NCBI RefSeq assembly: GCF_049675895.1
Contig: NZ_CP183834.1
Location: forward strand, 2,046,001 to 2,110,000
Source of the DNA: Ampullimonas aquatilis
GTDB taxonomy: Bacteria > Pseudomonadota > Gammaproteobacteria > Burkholderiales > Burkholderiaceae_D
Reading direction: 5' to 3'
DNA length: 64,000 nucleotides
The stretch's first letter is position 1; every line of letters begins with the position of its first letter. This document shows positions 18,563-28,052 of this stretch, in pieces. The position numbers were made by a program, and so were the translations under genes. Under the pieces are notes generated by a model, which saw only the letters and a program-made list of their open reading frames with translations, was not told where the DNA came from and did not search any database.

Positions 18563-19168
18563 TTACTTACTCCGACCATACACGCCCACGACCGTGGCTT
18601 TTTTGATCAGGTTCATATTGACCATAAAGCCCACCATGGCGGCACTGGCATCTACGGGAAGATCAATCTTGTCGACCTTGAGGGCATAAACAGTGAACTG
18701 GTAATGGTGCAGACCATGGCCAACGGGTGGACATGGGCCACCATAACCTGGAGAGCCAAAGTCGGTGCGGCTTTGTACTGCGCCTTGGGGCAGATTTTTA
18801 CCATCGGGCTGACCAGCATTTTGCGCCAGCTCAGTGGTGGTAGCGGGGATATTGAACACGACCCAATGCCAGAAGCCTGAGCCAGTCGGCGCGTCAGGAT
18901 CATACGAGGTCACGGCAAAACTCTTGGTGCCAGCCGGGGCATTTTTCCAGAGCAGTGCCGGCGACACATTGCCACCGGTACAGCCAAAACCAGAAAAAAC
19001 AAACTTGTCATCCAGCTTTTGACTAGCTTTAAAGTCAGCGCTGCTGATGGTAAAAGTACCCGCAGCTTGTACTGCTGTACTACCAAATAGGGCTGTCGCA
19101 CAGCATAGGCCAGCGAGCAGCTTGGGGAGCAAAACCAATTGGCGGGATGAATTGTTGAGGGCTTGCAT
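18563..19168 (-). CDS. Exported PEBP (YbhB/YbcL) family protein
   Basis: Phosphatidylethanolamine-binding-protein fold; the bacterial role is not settled. A signal peptide of about 35 residues (hydrophobic LLAGLCCATALFG, cut after VQAAG) directs it to the periplasm, which is unlike cytoplasmic YbhB. The ligand-pocket motifs DPDAPTGSGFWHW and GPCPPVGHGLHHY are intact. GGAG precedes the ATG. It lies 30 bases after the methyltransferase gene on the same strand, so the two are probably cotranscribed. Confidence 0.88.
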   Translation of the reverse strand: MQALNNSSRQLVLLPKLLAGLCCATALFGSTAVQAAGTFTISSADFKASQKLDDKFVFSGFGCTGGNVSPALLWKNAPAGTKSFAVTSYDPDAPTGSGFWHWVVFNIPATTTELAQNAGQPDGKNLPQGAVQSRTDFGSPGYGGPCPPVGHGLHHYQFTVYALKVDKIDLPVDASAAMVGFMVNMNLIKKATVVGVYGRSK

Positions 19169-19198
19169 ATTGTGTTCTCCTTTTTACTGTTGATGAAT

Positions 19199-19999
19199 TC
19201 AACATTTGACGGCAACCATGCGCAGGCGCCGATAATCGGCCTGCCACTGGCCATGATGAAACAGAGTATCCCGGATGCGTATCTCGGTCTGACCAAAAAC
19301 CTGTTCCTGCAGTTCCGCAGACAGTGAATGAAGTATATCCGGCGTAAACATGCAAAACCAGTCACGGATAGCGTGCTCACCCTGCAAGGGGGTTGGGCGG
19401 TCAAATAATACCGCCATACGCACTTCCATGCCAGCGGCTTCCAGCACACTGGCGTAGTCACCCACTCGAGCAAAAAACCAGGGCGACACATATTGCACGC
19501 CAGCCAGTTCGGCCAGGGCTTGGGCAAAAGCACGCTCCATGGTGGCAATATTGCCTGCACCGCCCATTTCAAAGACAAAGCGACCGCCGGGTTTGAGCAC
19601 CTGTGCCACACCCTGTGCCACCCGCTCGGGCTGCTTGATCCAATGTAATACCGCATTGGAAAACACAGCATCAAAATGTGCAGCGGGAACCACGCCATCA
19701 GCTCGATCAAGCTGGGTGGCATCAGCCAGTTCAAAAATCAAGTTGCCTGGCCTGGCGTTATTTGGCTGATGGGAAATTGCCGCATATTTTTGCCTTGCAG
19801 CGGCAATCATATCCGGCGAACTATCCACTGCCAAGACCTGCGCATCATGTGAATAAATCTCATGACTAAGCTCACCGGTGCCGCAACCCAAATCCAAAAT
19901 CGTTTCGCCCCTTTGCGGTTTGAGCAAGTCCACCACAGCTTGACCATAATTGGCTACAAAGCCAAATTTTGTTTGATATTGCTTACTATTCCAATGCAT
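19199..19999 (-). CDS. Class I SAM-dependent methyltransferase
   Basis: The 266-residue protein carries the SAM-binding motif ILDLGCGTGELS at residues 34-45, an acidic residue after the second strand (AVDSSPDM) and the ADATQLD loop. The fold resembles small-molecule methyltransferases such as trans-aconitate methyltransferase (similar length and HWNSKQYQ start), but the acceptor is unknown. It is divergent from the LysR gene and leads the PEBP gene. Confidence 0.8.
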   Translation of the reverse strand: MHWNSKQYQTKFGFVANYGQAVVDLLKPQRGETILDLGCGTGELSHEIYSHDAQVLAVDSSPDMIAAARQKYAAISHQPNNARPGNLIFELADATQLDRADGVVPAAHFDAVFSNAVLHWIKQPERVAQGVAQVLKPGGRFVFEMGGAGNIATMERAFAQALAELAGVQYVSPWFFARVGDYASVLEAAGMEVRMAVLFDRPTPLQGEHAIRDWFCMFTPDILHSLSAELQEQVFGQTEIRIRDTLFHHGQWQADYRRLRMVAVKC

Positions 20000-20146
20000 G
20001 ATGTTGACTCCCGCCTTTACTTGCTCAATTACATGGCATCATGCTAACGCTGGCCTGCTTGGCCATCAAGCGATATGATTTCAGCATTATCATGAGAATT
20101 TCTCAACCATAAAAATAGCACAAAGCAAAGACACCAATAAAATCCC

Positions 20147-21151
20147 ATGCCAGCCATCAAGCCGCCAATCAACGCCACAATGCAATTAACAACATACGCA
20201 GCCACTTCCTCAACCACCTCACGCCTGCCTTCGCTCAATGCTTTACGCGCCTTTACCGTAGCCGGACGCACACTCAATCTGCGCGAAGCCTCGGAGATTC
20301 TGCATGTGACTGCATCGGCCATGTCACATCAGATTCGTGGTCTGGAAGATAAACTGGGCCAGCCGTTATTTATCCGTAGCAAGCACGGTTTGCAATTGAC
20401 TGAACTGGGTCAGGCCATGCTCCCCATACTGGGCAATGGCTTTGCCCAAATTGACGATGCCTGGCGAATTGCCAGTCAACTGGCCGCACAGCTCACGGCC
20501 AGCCAGACGATGCAACAACGCCGCCAGCAAAGCAAGCTGCCGCCACTCACCATCAGTACCGTATCCACCTTTGCGGCGCAATGGCTGATCCCCCGGCTGG
20601 AAGATTTTGAAACCACGCATCCGGATATCACCGTACATGTCACCACCTCCATGAAGCTGGCCGATTTGCAACATGATGGTGTGGACTGCGCCATTCGCTG
20701 GGGCAAGGGCAAGTGGTCAGGTGTGCTTGCCGAACCACTCTACTATGAGCGGCTCACGCCTATCATCGCCCCCGAACTTGCCCAAAGATTTGCATTGCAG
20801 CACCCCGCTCAACTGCTTGATCTGCCATTGTTAATGGCACAACACAATCAACATGATCTACGCGACTGGTGCCAGAGCCAACAACTCAAGTGGCGCAAAC
20901 CCGCCGAAGCACGCATCTTTGACACGCGCGCCCTGATGATTCAAGCCGTCATCGCCCGTCTTGGCATAGCCGTGGTGGATACCGCGCTGATAGAAAATGA
21001 AATTCGCAACGGTCTGCTGATTGCCCCGTTTGCCAACAGCACACCCCGAGCCAACGGCTATCATCTGGTCAGACCAGCCAAGCTGGACAATGATCCTAGG
21101 TTTCTTGCGTTCAGGGAATGGGTGTTAAGGCAAACGACAATCATCCTCTAG
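20147..21151 (+). CDS. LysR-family transcriptional regulator, GcvA-like
   Basis: Residues 25-85 form the LysR winged helix-turn-helix (RLPSLNALRAFTVAGRTLNLREASEILHVTASAMSHQIRGLE), of the GcvA/AmpR branch. The C-terminal two-lobe effector domain runs to residue 330. The start is uncertain: ATG 20147 is used, ATG 20180 is possible, and neither has a clear ribosome binding site. It is divergent from the methyltransferase and 182 bases before a beta-lactamase-fold hydrolase on the same strand, either of which could be its target. Confidence 0.85.
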   Translation: MPAIKPPINATMQLTTYAATSSTTSRLPSLNALRAFTVAGRTLNLREASEILHVTASAMSHQIRGLEDKLGQPLFIRSKHGLQLTELGQAMLPILGNGFAQIDDAWRIASQLAAQLTASQTMQQRRQQSKLPPLTISTVSTFAAQWLIPRLEDFETTHPDITVHVTTSMKLADLQHDGVDCAIRWGKGKWSGVLAEPLYYERLTPIIAPELAQRFALQHPAQLLDLPLLMAQHNQHDLRDWCQSQQLKWRKPAEARIFDTRALMIQAVIARLGIAVVDTALIENEIRNGLLIAPFANSTPRANGYHLVRPAKLDNDPRFLAFREWVLRQTTIIL

Positions 21152-21332
21152 AAAAGATTATCGCCAAAGGATTCAAATTCTCATTTTTATAAAAATCTGC
21201 CAGTTTTAGATATCCATCAGCCAGATATCGACAGTCTACCGAATCTATCACCGATATGCTGATCCTTGCCAACTCTAGGCAGGACATGAACATCATGTCC
21301 GATTTAAAACCACGAAAAACAAGGAGACAGCA

Positions 21333-22514
21333 ATGCATTCACTCACGAGGAATACCCTCGATCATATTTTGCAAAAAAACACAGAACAACCCGGGGGAAC
21401 ACCAGGGATTGTGGCAATGGTTACCAATCAAACGGGCAATATTTACGAAGGCTGTGCTGGTGTCAGAGAATTGGGGAAGCCGCAGCCCATGAGTCTGGAC
21501 ACCGTTTTCGGTATTTTTTCATGCACCAAGGCACTCACTGCTACTGTCGCATGGCAATTGATTGAAGAAGGCTTGCTCGGATTGGATGATCTGGCTAGAA
21601 AATATATTCCTGAGCTGGCCAATATCCAAGTATTGGAGGGCTTTGATCCTGCCGGGCAACCCATATTACGGTTTGCCAAAAATGATATTACGATTCGCCA
21701 TCTCATGTTGCACACCGCTGGATTCGGGTATGAGTTTTTCAGTGAAAAACTGCTTCAATGCTTACAAGCACAAGAAGTTCCAACCATCATTTCCTGCACC
21801 AAAGCAGCGTTACATGCGCCATTACTATTTGATCCAGGCCAACGCTGGGAATATGGCATCAATATTGATTGGCTTGGTCAGATCGTAGAAACGATACGTG
21901 GAAAACGGCTGGGTGAAATCATGCATGAACGTTTATTTACACCATTGGATATGATGGATTCGGCCTTCACCATGACACCGGCGTGCCTTGCAAAACGCGC
22001 TACGATTCATCAACGCAGCCCAGAAAATGAAATGGTGCCCCAGCCGGAACTGATGCTACCTCAACCACCCGAAGTTGACATGGGAGGCCATGGCCTCTAT
22101 GCAACGGTAGGTGATTATATGAAATTCATTCGCATGATTCTTAACGATGGTGCTGGCAGCCATGGTCGCGTCCTCAAGTCGGCAACCGTGGAAGCAATGA
22201 GTAAAAATGGTTTGGGCCCGCTCAAGATCAGTGGATTCAAAACATCCATTTCAGCATTATCCAATGACGCGGAATTCTTTCCCGGATTGTCCAAATCCTG
22301 GTCTTACTCCTTCATGGTTAACGACGAAATTGCGCCTACTGGTCGCCCTGCCGGCACCATAGGTTGGGCCGGCCTCGCCAATCTTTTTTACTGGATCGAT
22401 CGTCGTAACAAAATCGGTGGCTTCTGGGCAAGCCAGATATTGCCATTTGGCGATCCCGCGTCATTTGGCGGTTACATGGATTTTGAAAAGGCTGTCTATC
22501 AGTCAATTGCTTGA
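21333..22514 (+). CDS. Serine hydrolase of the class C beta-lactamase / esterase fold
   Basis: A 393-residue penicillin-binding-protein-like hydrolase without a signal peptide. The nucleophile motif SxxK is SCTK near residue 64, the second motif is in WEYGINIDWLG, and the third box is probably GTIGWAG near the C-terminus. Family members are esterases such as EstB as well as beta-lactamases; cytoplasmic location favours an esterase. AAGGAG stands seven bases before the ATG. Lies downstream of the LysR gene. Confidence 0.85.
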   Translation: MHSLTRNTLDHILQKNTEQPGGTPGIVAMVTNQTGNIYEGCAGVRELGKPQPMSLDTVFGIFSCTKALTATVAWQLIEEGLLGLDDLARKYIPELANIQVLEGFDPAGQPILRFAKNDITIRHLMLHTAGFGYEFFSEKLLQCLQAQEVPTIISCTKAALHAPLLFDPGQRWEYGINIDWLGQIVETIRGKRLGEIMHERLFTPLDMMDSAFTMTPACLAKRATIHQRSPENEMVPQPELMLPQPPEVDMGGHGLYATVGDYMKFIRMILNDGAGSHGRVLKSATVEAMSKNGLGPLKISGFKTSISALSNDAEFFPGLSKSWSYSFMVNDEIAPTGRPAGTIGWAGLANLFYWIDRRNKIGGFWASQILPFGDPASFGGYMDFEKAVYQSIA

Positions 22515-22654
22515 ATCGTTTACCAAAAAATTCATTGTTGCCACTGACTTTCACACTGGAAATATCCAGTGTGAAGTTTAATTTTCTCTAAGAAACACAA
22601 AAAATTGATGAGTCATTGTGTGGATATTATCAACACGACACAAATTATTTTTTA

Positions 22655-22787
22655 ATTTTTTCCAGAAGCAGATAGTTCAATACCAGATTGAAACAATGAT
22701 TCATACCATCGACATCAATACTGCGCATGTCGCATGAGTTCAATTGTGTGGCACATAAAAACCAATAGATAATGACTAGGAGATATC
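22655..22787 (+). promoter_or_regulatory. Porin upstream region sharing a motif with 24.1 kb
   Basis: The segment TTTTTTCCAGA, about 15 variable bases, then TACCAGATTGAAACAATGAT (22681-22700) recurs with few changes at 24102-24145. In both places it lies 105-120 bases before a start codon with a good ribosome binding site. This suggests a shared operator or promoter. The AraC regulator at 24610 is a candidate binder by proximity only. Confidence 0.45.
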
Positions 22788-23948
22788 ATGAAAAAAACAA
22801 GTTTCAAGAAAACACTGGCTTCCACCGCCATAACCATCATCTCGACATTGATGACATCAGGCTCTGTATTGGCATTTGACTTCAAAGCAGGTGATGTGGA
22901 TGTATCAATCAGTGGATTTTTAAATGGTTACTACACGCACGTCACATGTTCTGGAAACCAGGGCATTGTTGGCCTGGCAATAGCAGGTAAAGGCTTGGGC
23001 TGTGGTAACAAAGATGGCGCGACCAATATTGGCAATGGCCTGTTACCCAACGCCATTGTGACCTCATTCAGTACGAAACAAAATGGGTTGGATATTGGCG
23101 GTGCGTTCATGGTTGCTGCTGCAATTTCTTCAGCTGATGCCATCAGTAACAATAATAACGTCGATATCCGCAAGTCCTATTTCACCATTGGCACGGCTGA
23201 AATGGGAACAGTCAAGATTGGCCGCGATTATGGCTTGTTTGGCCTGGATGCGATTCTCGGCGACATGACATTGCTTGGAGTGGGTTCACCAGTGCAGGCA
23301 ACCCAGCGCAACCGTGTCTCACTCGGGCACATTGGTGCAGGCACTGCTTATGCCGGGACATATAGTCAAATCACTTATAAAAGTCCTACCATCAACGGTA
23401 TTATTCTTAATGGTGGTTTATTTGGCCCAATTGATAGTTATGCCAACACCTACATTTCCAAAAATCAGCCGCAAGTTCAATTGCATGTCAATTATGCCGG
23501 TACTGGTTTCAATACTTGGGCAGGCATCAAAACCCAGAAATTTTATAGCACTACTGCCGCGCCAGACTTCACCATGAGTGGCTATGAATTGGGTGGCACC
23601 ATGGCAATCGGCAATGCGGGGTTATTGATTGAGTATCAAAATGGTCGTGGCTTGGGCATTCTTGCTGATGGCGATACTGGTGACAATAAACAGCAAAACC
23701 TGATGCTGCAAGGCACTTACAAAATCACGCCGGTCAATAAATTCGGTGTCAGTTATGGCACGAGCAAAATGAAGGACGGTACCGGCCTGGCTTTAAAGGA
23801 TAACAGCAATGTTACCCTGGGGCTTTATCATAATCTGACCCCCACCCTGACACTGGTCGCCGAAGTCATTCGTACCGAATCCAAGCCGTTTAGTGGTGAG
23901 AAGGCTACTTCCAATGGGGTTGCCCTGGGTGCTTTTCTGTTCTTTTAA
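22788..23948 (+). CDS. Outer membrane porin
   Basis: A trimeric-type general porin that lets small solutes through the outer membrane. The signal peptide ends VLAFDFK, the mature protein is rich in glycine, asparagine and alternating hydrophobic strands, contains the typical RKSYFTIGTAEMGTVKIGRDYGLFG block of betaproteobacterial porins, and ends in phenylalanine (GAFLFF). Two cysteines near the mature N-terminus (THVTCSG, GLGCGN) are unusual and could form a disulfide. GGAG lies before the ATG. A strong terminator follows. Confidence 0.88.
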   Translation: MKKTSFKKTLASTAITIISTLMTSGSVLAFDFKAGDVDVSISGFLNGYYTHVTCSGNQGIVGLAIAGKGLGCGNKDGATNIGNGLLPNAIVTSFSTKQNGLDIGGAFMVAAAISSADAISNNNNVDIRKSYFTIGTAEMGTVKIGRDYGLFGLDAILGDMTLLGVGSPVQATQRNRVSLGHIGAGTAYAGTYSQITYKSPTINGIILNGGLFGPIDSYANTYISKNQPQVQLHVNYAGTGFNTWAGIKTQKFYSTTAAPDFTMSGYELGGTMAIGNAGLLIEYQNGRGLGILADGDTGDNKQQNLMLQGTYKITPVNKFGVSYGTSKMKDGTGLALKDNSNVTLGLYHNLTPTLTLVAEVIRTESKPFSGEKATSNGVALGAFLFF

Positions 23949-24012
23949 TAATCTGTTTGAATCGGTTGTAAACAGATGGGTGTGATCATACTTCCTCGGT
24001 GGTCACTCAATT

Positions 24013-24047
24013 TGGATCAAAGTGCTTCGAACTTTGATCCATTTTTT
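24013..24047 (+). terminator. Rho-independent terminator of the porin gene
   Basis: Eleven-base perfect stem TGGATCAAAGT / ACTTTGATCCA with a seven-base loop and six T afterwards, 65 bases after the porin stop. Confidence 0.92.
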
Positions 24048-24609
24048 ATGTATCAGGATGACCCAAATCCATTTTGGAAACTCTGATCAAGCATTACTAT
24101 ATTTTTTCCAGATCAAGACATTGATTACCAGATTTGAGCAATGATCAAAGTCCTTGCTGCCATACTCGAAATATCGCAATTTAATCTATTCATAATTCAT
24201 GCGATAGCAGGCTGTTTGCCTGACTTCACAAAAGGAGAATGTCATGTTCGTCGTATCAACACTATTCGTATCAATACCACGATCCCACCATTACCCATAA
24301 AGTCACCGGGCATTTACCAACTGCGTGCTGTGTCAGCAATGTCAGAATGCATCACGTTGCTTGCTTTTCATTCATTCTGAGATTTTATGCAATTGGCAAT
24401 TTGCGCTATAGCGTTTTTTCACCATAAGATCATCATTCAGTGAAGCGTGTGCTTGGGGTACATTGTCATATCGACTCTAAAAAATTAATACATTCATAAA
24501 TAAAATATTATTAACACCGCTAAATAACGATTGAAACTTCGTTTCATAGTTACAAGAGTGTGGTGATTAAATGCTCGAAAAAGGTTCATTCATACGTTGA
24601 GGAGACAAA
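24048..24609. other. Long gap with a possible orphan leader
   Basis: About 560 bases with no gene of normal size. Bases 24102-24145 repeat the porin upstream motif. At 24243 an ATG preceded by AAGGAG opens an 18-codon frame (MFVVSTLFVSIPRSHHYP) and stops. Together these look like the control region and first codons of a gene whose body has been lost, or a short leader peptide. The right end carries the AraC gene promoter, which was not recognised. Confidence 0.4.
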
Positions 24610-25626
24610 ATGAATATCCTGGAAAATGCATTGATCGTTGATAGCGAAGGTAAATCAACTGATCAGCATAAAGTAGTTGCATCCACCGAATGGGATGAGA
24701 TCAGTCTTTGGTCAGACAAGATCTATATGCCCTACGAAGCATCACCAATTGGCAAGGCACGCAAACCAAACTCCACCATGCATGCCGCATCGATTGGCAG
24801 GTTGATCCTGAGTCGCTTTTCATATGGCATCCCGGTTCATTTGGAAGGATTTTCACCCGATGCAGGAATGGGGATGGTACTGACCACCGTGAGTGGCGCT
24901 GCACAACACTCTGTCGATGCGGGCAAGGTGATTGATACTGCCATCGGACAAACATTTATTGTTGATAACAGTTGTACCGATTATTGGGCCGACTTTGATA
25001 ACAATCATTTGCAAGTCAATATCACATTCCCTCATCAGTTATTGGCCAGCCTCTATGAGCGATGGCATGGTTATCCGGCCAATTCTGAATTATGGCAACA
25101 GAAAATCAAGTTTGGCGGCCCCAATTCAAGCTGGCTGTCATTACTTGAATATACCTGCCGGTGCATGACAGAAGTACCCAATGAAATCGAGCATGGTGTC
25201 TTGGGCAAACATCTAGAGGAAATGCTGGGTATTCATATACTCACCCAATGGGAAAGTCAGTGCAAATACGGTAATAAACTGAGAAAACAGGTTCTCGCAC
25301 CACGCTGTGTCAAACAAGCTGAACACTATATGCGTGACCATGCACGTAGTGCTCCAACCTTGACTGAAATCGCGGCTGCTGCAGGCGTCAGTGTGCGCGC
25401 ATTGAGTGGTGCGTTCAAGGAGTTTCGTAATACCACCATCATGAACTTTCTCAAGGAGCAACGCTTGCAAGGTATCAGAGCAGATCTGCTGGCCGCACCA
25501 TTAGGTGCCAATGTCACCACCATTGCGCATCTTTGGGGATATAGTAATTTAGGCCTGTTTGCCGCCAACTACAAACAGCGATTTGGGGAATACCCGTCTG
25601 AGACATTACGTCGCTTACGTGGTTAG
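24610..25626 (+). CDS. AraC-family transcriptional regulator
   Basis: A 338-residue activator type protein. The C-terminal 100 residues hold the double helix-turn-helix (LTEIAAAAGVSVRALSGAFKEF and IAHLWGYSNLGLFAANYKQRFGEYPSE). The N-terminal 200 residues fit the AraC-binding-like/cupin sensor group seen in regulators of aromatic or small-molecule catabolism; the ligand is unknown. GAGGAG precedes the ATG. Possible targets are the porin unit upstream or the gene whose leader remains at 24243. Confidence 0.87.
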   Translation: MNILENALIVDSEGKSTDQHKVVASTEWDEISLWSDKIYMPYEASPIGKARKPNSTMHAASIGRLILSRFSYGIPVHLEGFSPDAGMGMVLTTVSGAAQHSVDAGKVIDTAIGQTFIVDNSCTDYWADFDNNHLQVNITFPHQLLASLYERWHGYPANSELWQQKIKFGGPNSSWLSLLEYTCRCMTEVPNEIEHGVLGKHLEEMLGIHILTQWESQCKYGNKLRKQVLAPRCVKQAEHYMRDHARSAPTLTEIAAAAGVSVRALSGAFKEFRNTTIMNFLKEQRLQGIRADLLAAPLGANVTTIAHLWGYSNLGLFAANYKQRFGEYPSETLRRLRG

Positions 25627-25643
25627 TCCAGTAACGAGATTGA

Positions 25644-26516
25644 ATGCCAAACATAAGCTTTAGGCTGATGGCTGAATGGCAGTTTTTTTCCTGCGATAAT
25701 CAGCAGATGCTAGAACTCTGTCCCGACGGTAGCTATACCGCCTATTCCACGCGCTTTGCGCAGCATTATCACAATCGCCATGGGGCCTTTTCCCAGGCAC
25801 GGCATGTGTATTTGCTGGGTAGTGAAACCCAGTTGCATCCGCATCCTCAGGTATTGGAAATCGGTTTTGGGGTAGGCATGAATTTCTTGACGACGCTTTG
25901 CGATGCTTTGACACGTGGGGTGTCATTGCAATATCGCGCCTTTGAATTTGATCCCTTGCCCGTCTCGGTATTGCGTGCCATTGGCGAGCAACATCCGGCC
26001 ATGCACGCTTTGGGTAAAGTGAATTTGTGGGAAGCCTTATTGCAAGCCTGGTCCAATCAAACTGAAATCAAGGCGGTGCCATGGCGGGAACGGGATGCCA
26101 TGGATAAGCAACAAGAAATCGCCATCAATCAGGCCAACCGCAAAGCGGCCTTGGCAGCCAGAGTTAATGAGACGAGTGATCAACTACCGCACTATGCGCC
26201 TATTGATATCACATTGGATCAGCATCATTTACACATTGACTGGTGTGATGTGACAGCAGTTGATGCCCCCTTGCCGCTTGATTGGGCCAGCGCAGTTTAT
26301 CTGGATGGTTTTTCACCGGATACCAATCCGGAAGTCTGGACACCTCAATTCATTGAACGGCTGGTAGCCAGCATGCAAGTGGGCAGCTGGATGACGACTT
26401 ACAGCTCGGCTGGTGCAGTGCGTCGCGCCATGAAAGCAGCTGGCCTGACGGCACGACGTCGCCCCGGCATTGCAGGCAAGCGTGAGCATGTGCACGGCCA
26501 AAAACTGCCAGTCTGA
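25644..26516 (+). CDS. mnmD: tRNA 5-methylaminomethyl-2-thiouridine methyltransferase (MnmC methyltransferase part)
   Basis: This corresponds to the N-terminal domain of bifunctional MnmC, which methylates nm5s2U34 of tRNA to mnm5s2U using SAM. Seen are the SAM motif VLEIGFGVGMNFL, the DGSYTAYSTRFAQHYHNRHGA start, and the DGFSPDTNPEVWTPQFI block with the YSSAGAVRRAMKAAGL end. In E. coli the oxidase follows in the same chain; here the frame ends with TGA at 26516 and the oxidase begins separately 11 bases on, in another frame. An insert of about 30 residues (RERDAMDKQQEIAINQANRK) is unusual for the family. Confidence 0.9.
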   Translation: MPNISFRLMAEWQFFSCDNQQMLELCPDGSYTAYSTRFAQHYHNRHGAFSQARHVYLLGSETQLHPHPQVLEIGFGVGMNFLTTLCDALTRGVSLQYRAFEFDPLPVSVLRAIGEQHPAMHALGKVNLWEALLQAWSNQTEIKAVPWRERDAMDKQQEIAINQANRKAALAARVNETSDQLPHYAPIDITLDQHHLHIDWCDVTAVDAPLPLDWASAVYLDGFSPDTNPEVWTPQFIERLVASMQVGSWMTTYSSAGAVRRAMKAAGLTARRRPGIAGKREHVHGQKLPV

Positions 26517-26527
26517 TTAAGTAGCCC

Positions 26528-27697
26528 ATGACGCATTCAATATCCGCTTCAGACTCATCAATAACGCCGTTACCAATGATGCCGGCCACTGATTTATTCG
26601 TGATTGGTGCTGGCATTGCCGGTTGTTGTGTGGCGTACTTTGCGCGACAGGCCGGTTTTCGCGTGACGATAGTCGATGCCGGCGTGCATCGCGCCAGCGC
26701 TGTACCTACTGCGCTGATCAACCCGGTACGCGGCAAGCAAGGCTATTTTGTCAAAGGTGGGGATGTGGCCGCGCGCGCGACCTTTGCATTGATTGATACG
26801 CTCATCGCCCAAGGCCATGCCATCGTACATGGCAAGGGCGTATGGCGACCGGTGCCAGATGCTGCCACCTATGATAAATGGTGCAGCACCCTGCCCGCGA
26901 CGTATCCGCACCGATGGCATTTGCCTGCACCTGCAGAGCTGGCTTTGCAGGGTGACTGGCATGCCGCACTTTATTTACCCGAAGCGGGTTGGGTGGATAC
27001 AGCGAGCTTTCTGTCTGCCTTGCAAAGCGCCAGCGCGGCTGCCATGGTACATGGGGAGGTGGCCAGCATTGACATGCCTGAACGCTGGATCGATGACCCA
27101 GCCATTAACATAAGCAATATGGCAGCCAATGCGGCAAACCCATCTTCAAAAAACCAACTCGTGCAAATACAGTTGCGTGATGGGCGCCAGTTAAGCGCTC
27201 AGCAGCTGGTTTGGTGTGGTGGCGCCTATGGCGCACATTGCCTGTTGCAGGAATCTGCGGGCAAACTGGCCAAGGCGGCACGCTTTCAACCCGGGCAAAT
27301 CATCAAACTGGCTCAGGCCATTGCCCCACAGCCAGTCTCTTATGGTTTGTTTGCAGCACCCTGGCTTGCTAATGGTCAGGTCACACCGCTAGGCAATAGC
27401 ATCGGCCCCAGTACCGAGTATGCCAGTGACAACTTTGCCAGCGCGATTGCCTCGTCCAGTGCCAGCACGGCATTGCATAAATTACGAGAACGCGTCATCG
27501 ATCTGTTCAGCCATGCTGATGCCGCAACACTGGCTGCCACCAGCAGTTGGCAAGGTGTGCGACTGGCACAAGTAACGCTGCCCGTTACTTTGCCCAACCT
27601 GACCGGACTGGGTTCCAAGGGCTATTTGCTGGCACCCATGCTGGCCAAGGCACTGGTCGATCAGATGGTCAGTCATCATGCGCCATCACCAGCATGA
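26528..27697 (+). CDS. mnmC: FAD-dependent cmnm5s2U oxidoreductase (MnmC oxidase part)
   Basis: Corresponds to the C-terminal domain of MnmC, which removes the carboxymethyl group from cmnm5s2U34 with FAD. The dinucleotide-binding motif FVIGAGIAGCCVAYFARQAG is near residue 24, and HRASAVPTALINPVRGKQG and LTGLGSKGYLLAPMLAKAL fit the family. The ATG 26528 has no visible ribosome binding site, so translation may depend on coupling to the upstream gene. The domain boundary falls where the linker would be, so both halves appear complete. Either a natural gene fission or a frameshifted fusion. Confidence 0.88.
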   Translation: MTHSISASDSSITPLPMMPATDLFVIGAGIAGCCVAYFARQAGFRVTIVDAGVHRASAVPTALINPVRGKQGYFVKGGDVAARATFALIDTLIAQGHAIVHGKGVWRPVPDAATYDKWCSTLPATYPHRWHLPAPAELALQGDWHAALYLPEAGWVDTASFLSALQSASAAAMVHGEVASIDMPERWIDDPAINISNMAANAANPSSKNQLVQIQLRDGRQLSAQQLVWCGGAYGAHCLLQESAGKLAKAARFQPGQIIKLAQAIAPQPVSYGLFAAPWLANGQVTPLGNSIGPSTEYASDNFASAIASSSASTALHKLRERVIDLFSHADAATLAATSSWQGVRLAQVTLPVTLPNLTGLGSKGYLLAPMLAKALVDQMVSHHAPSPA

Positions 27698-28052
27698 GCG
27701 CCATCACCAAAAACTGCCAAAAATACCACTACTCCCCTAGTGTATAGTTAATTATTAACACAATAAGTGCATACTTATTGATTATTTTCAAATACTCCAT
27801 ATACACTCAGCAAGCAGTCGCCATCGTTGATCCCCACGCGGCAAGACACAAAATGCCTCAAACGGTGCGACCATTTTGCATCGTTGGCGATGTCTTCCAA
27901 TCATTCTTCACAATTAGTTATCACCATTTCAATTCAAATAGCGTCTCCCTGCTTCAGGTTTTTTATTTTGCGCCGTTGATGTTCAAAGAATACTCGCGAA
28001 CGAGCAAGATCGCACTACACCAGCACATGGCTGGCTATCTAGGAGACAATGA
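27698..28052. other. Gap with doubtful repeat copy C
   Basis: About 355 bases, AT-rich. Bases 27726-27805 resemble the 80 bp family in parts (TACTCCCCTAGTGTATAG at the left, AATAAGTGCAT in the middle, TATTTTC then ATACTCCATATAC at the right), but the right end is closest to the inverse of the expected sequence. It is listed as doubtful. The ribosome binding site AGGAG at 28041 belongs to the next gene. Confidence 0.35.

Noticed and set aside
24141..24380. Plus-strand frame of 79 codons in the gap after the porin
   Set aside because: No ribosome binding site and no family resemblance; the well-placed ATG at 24243 is in another frame.
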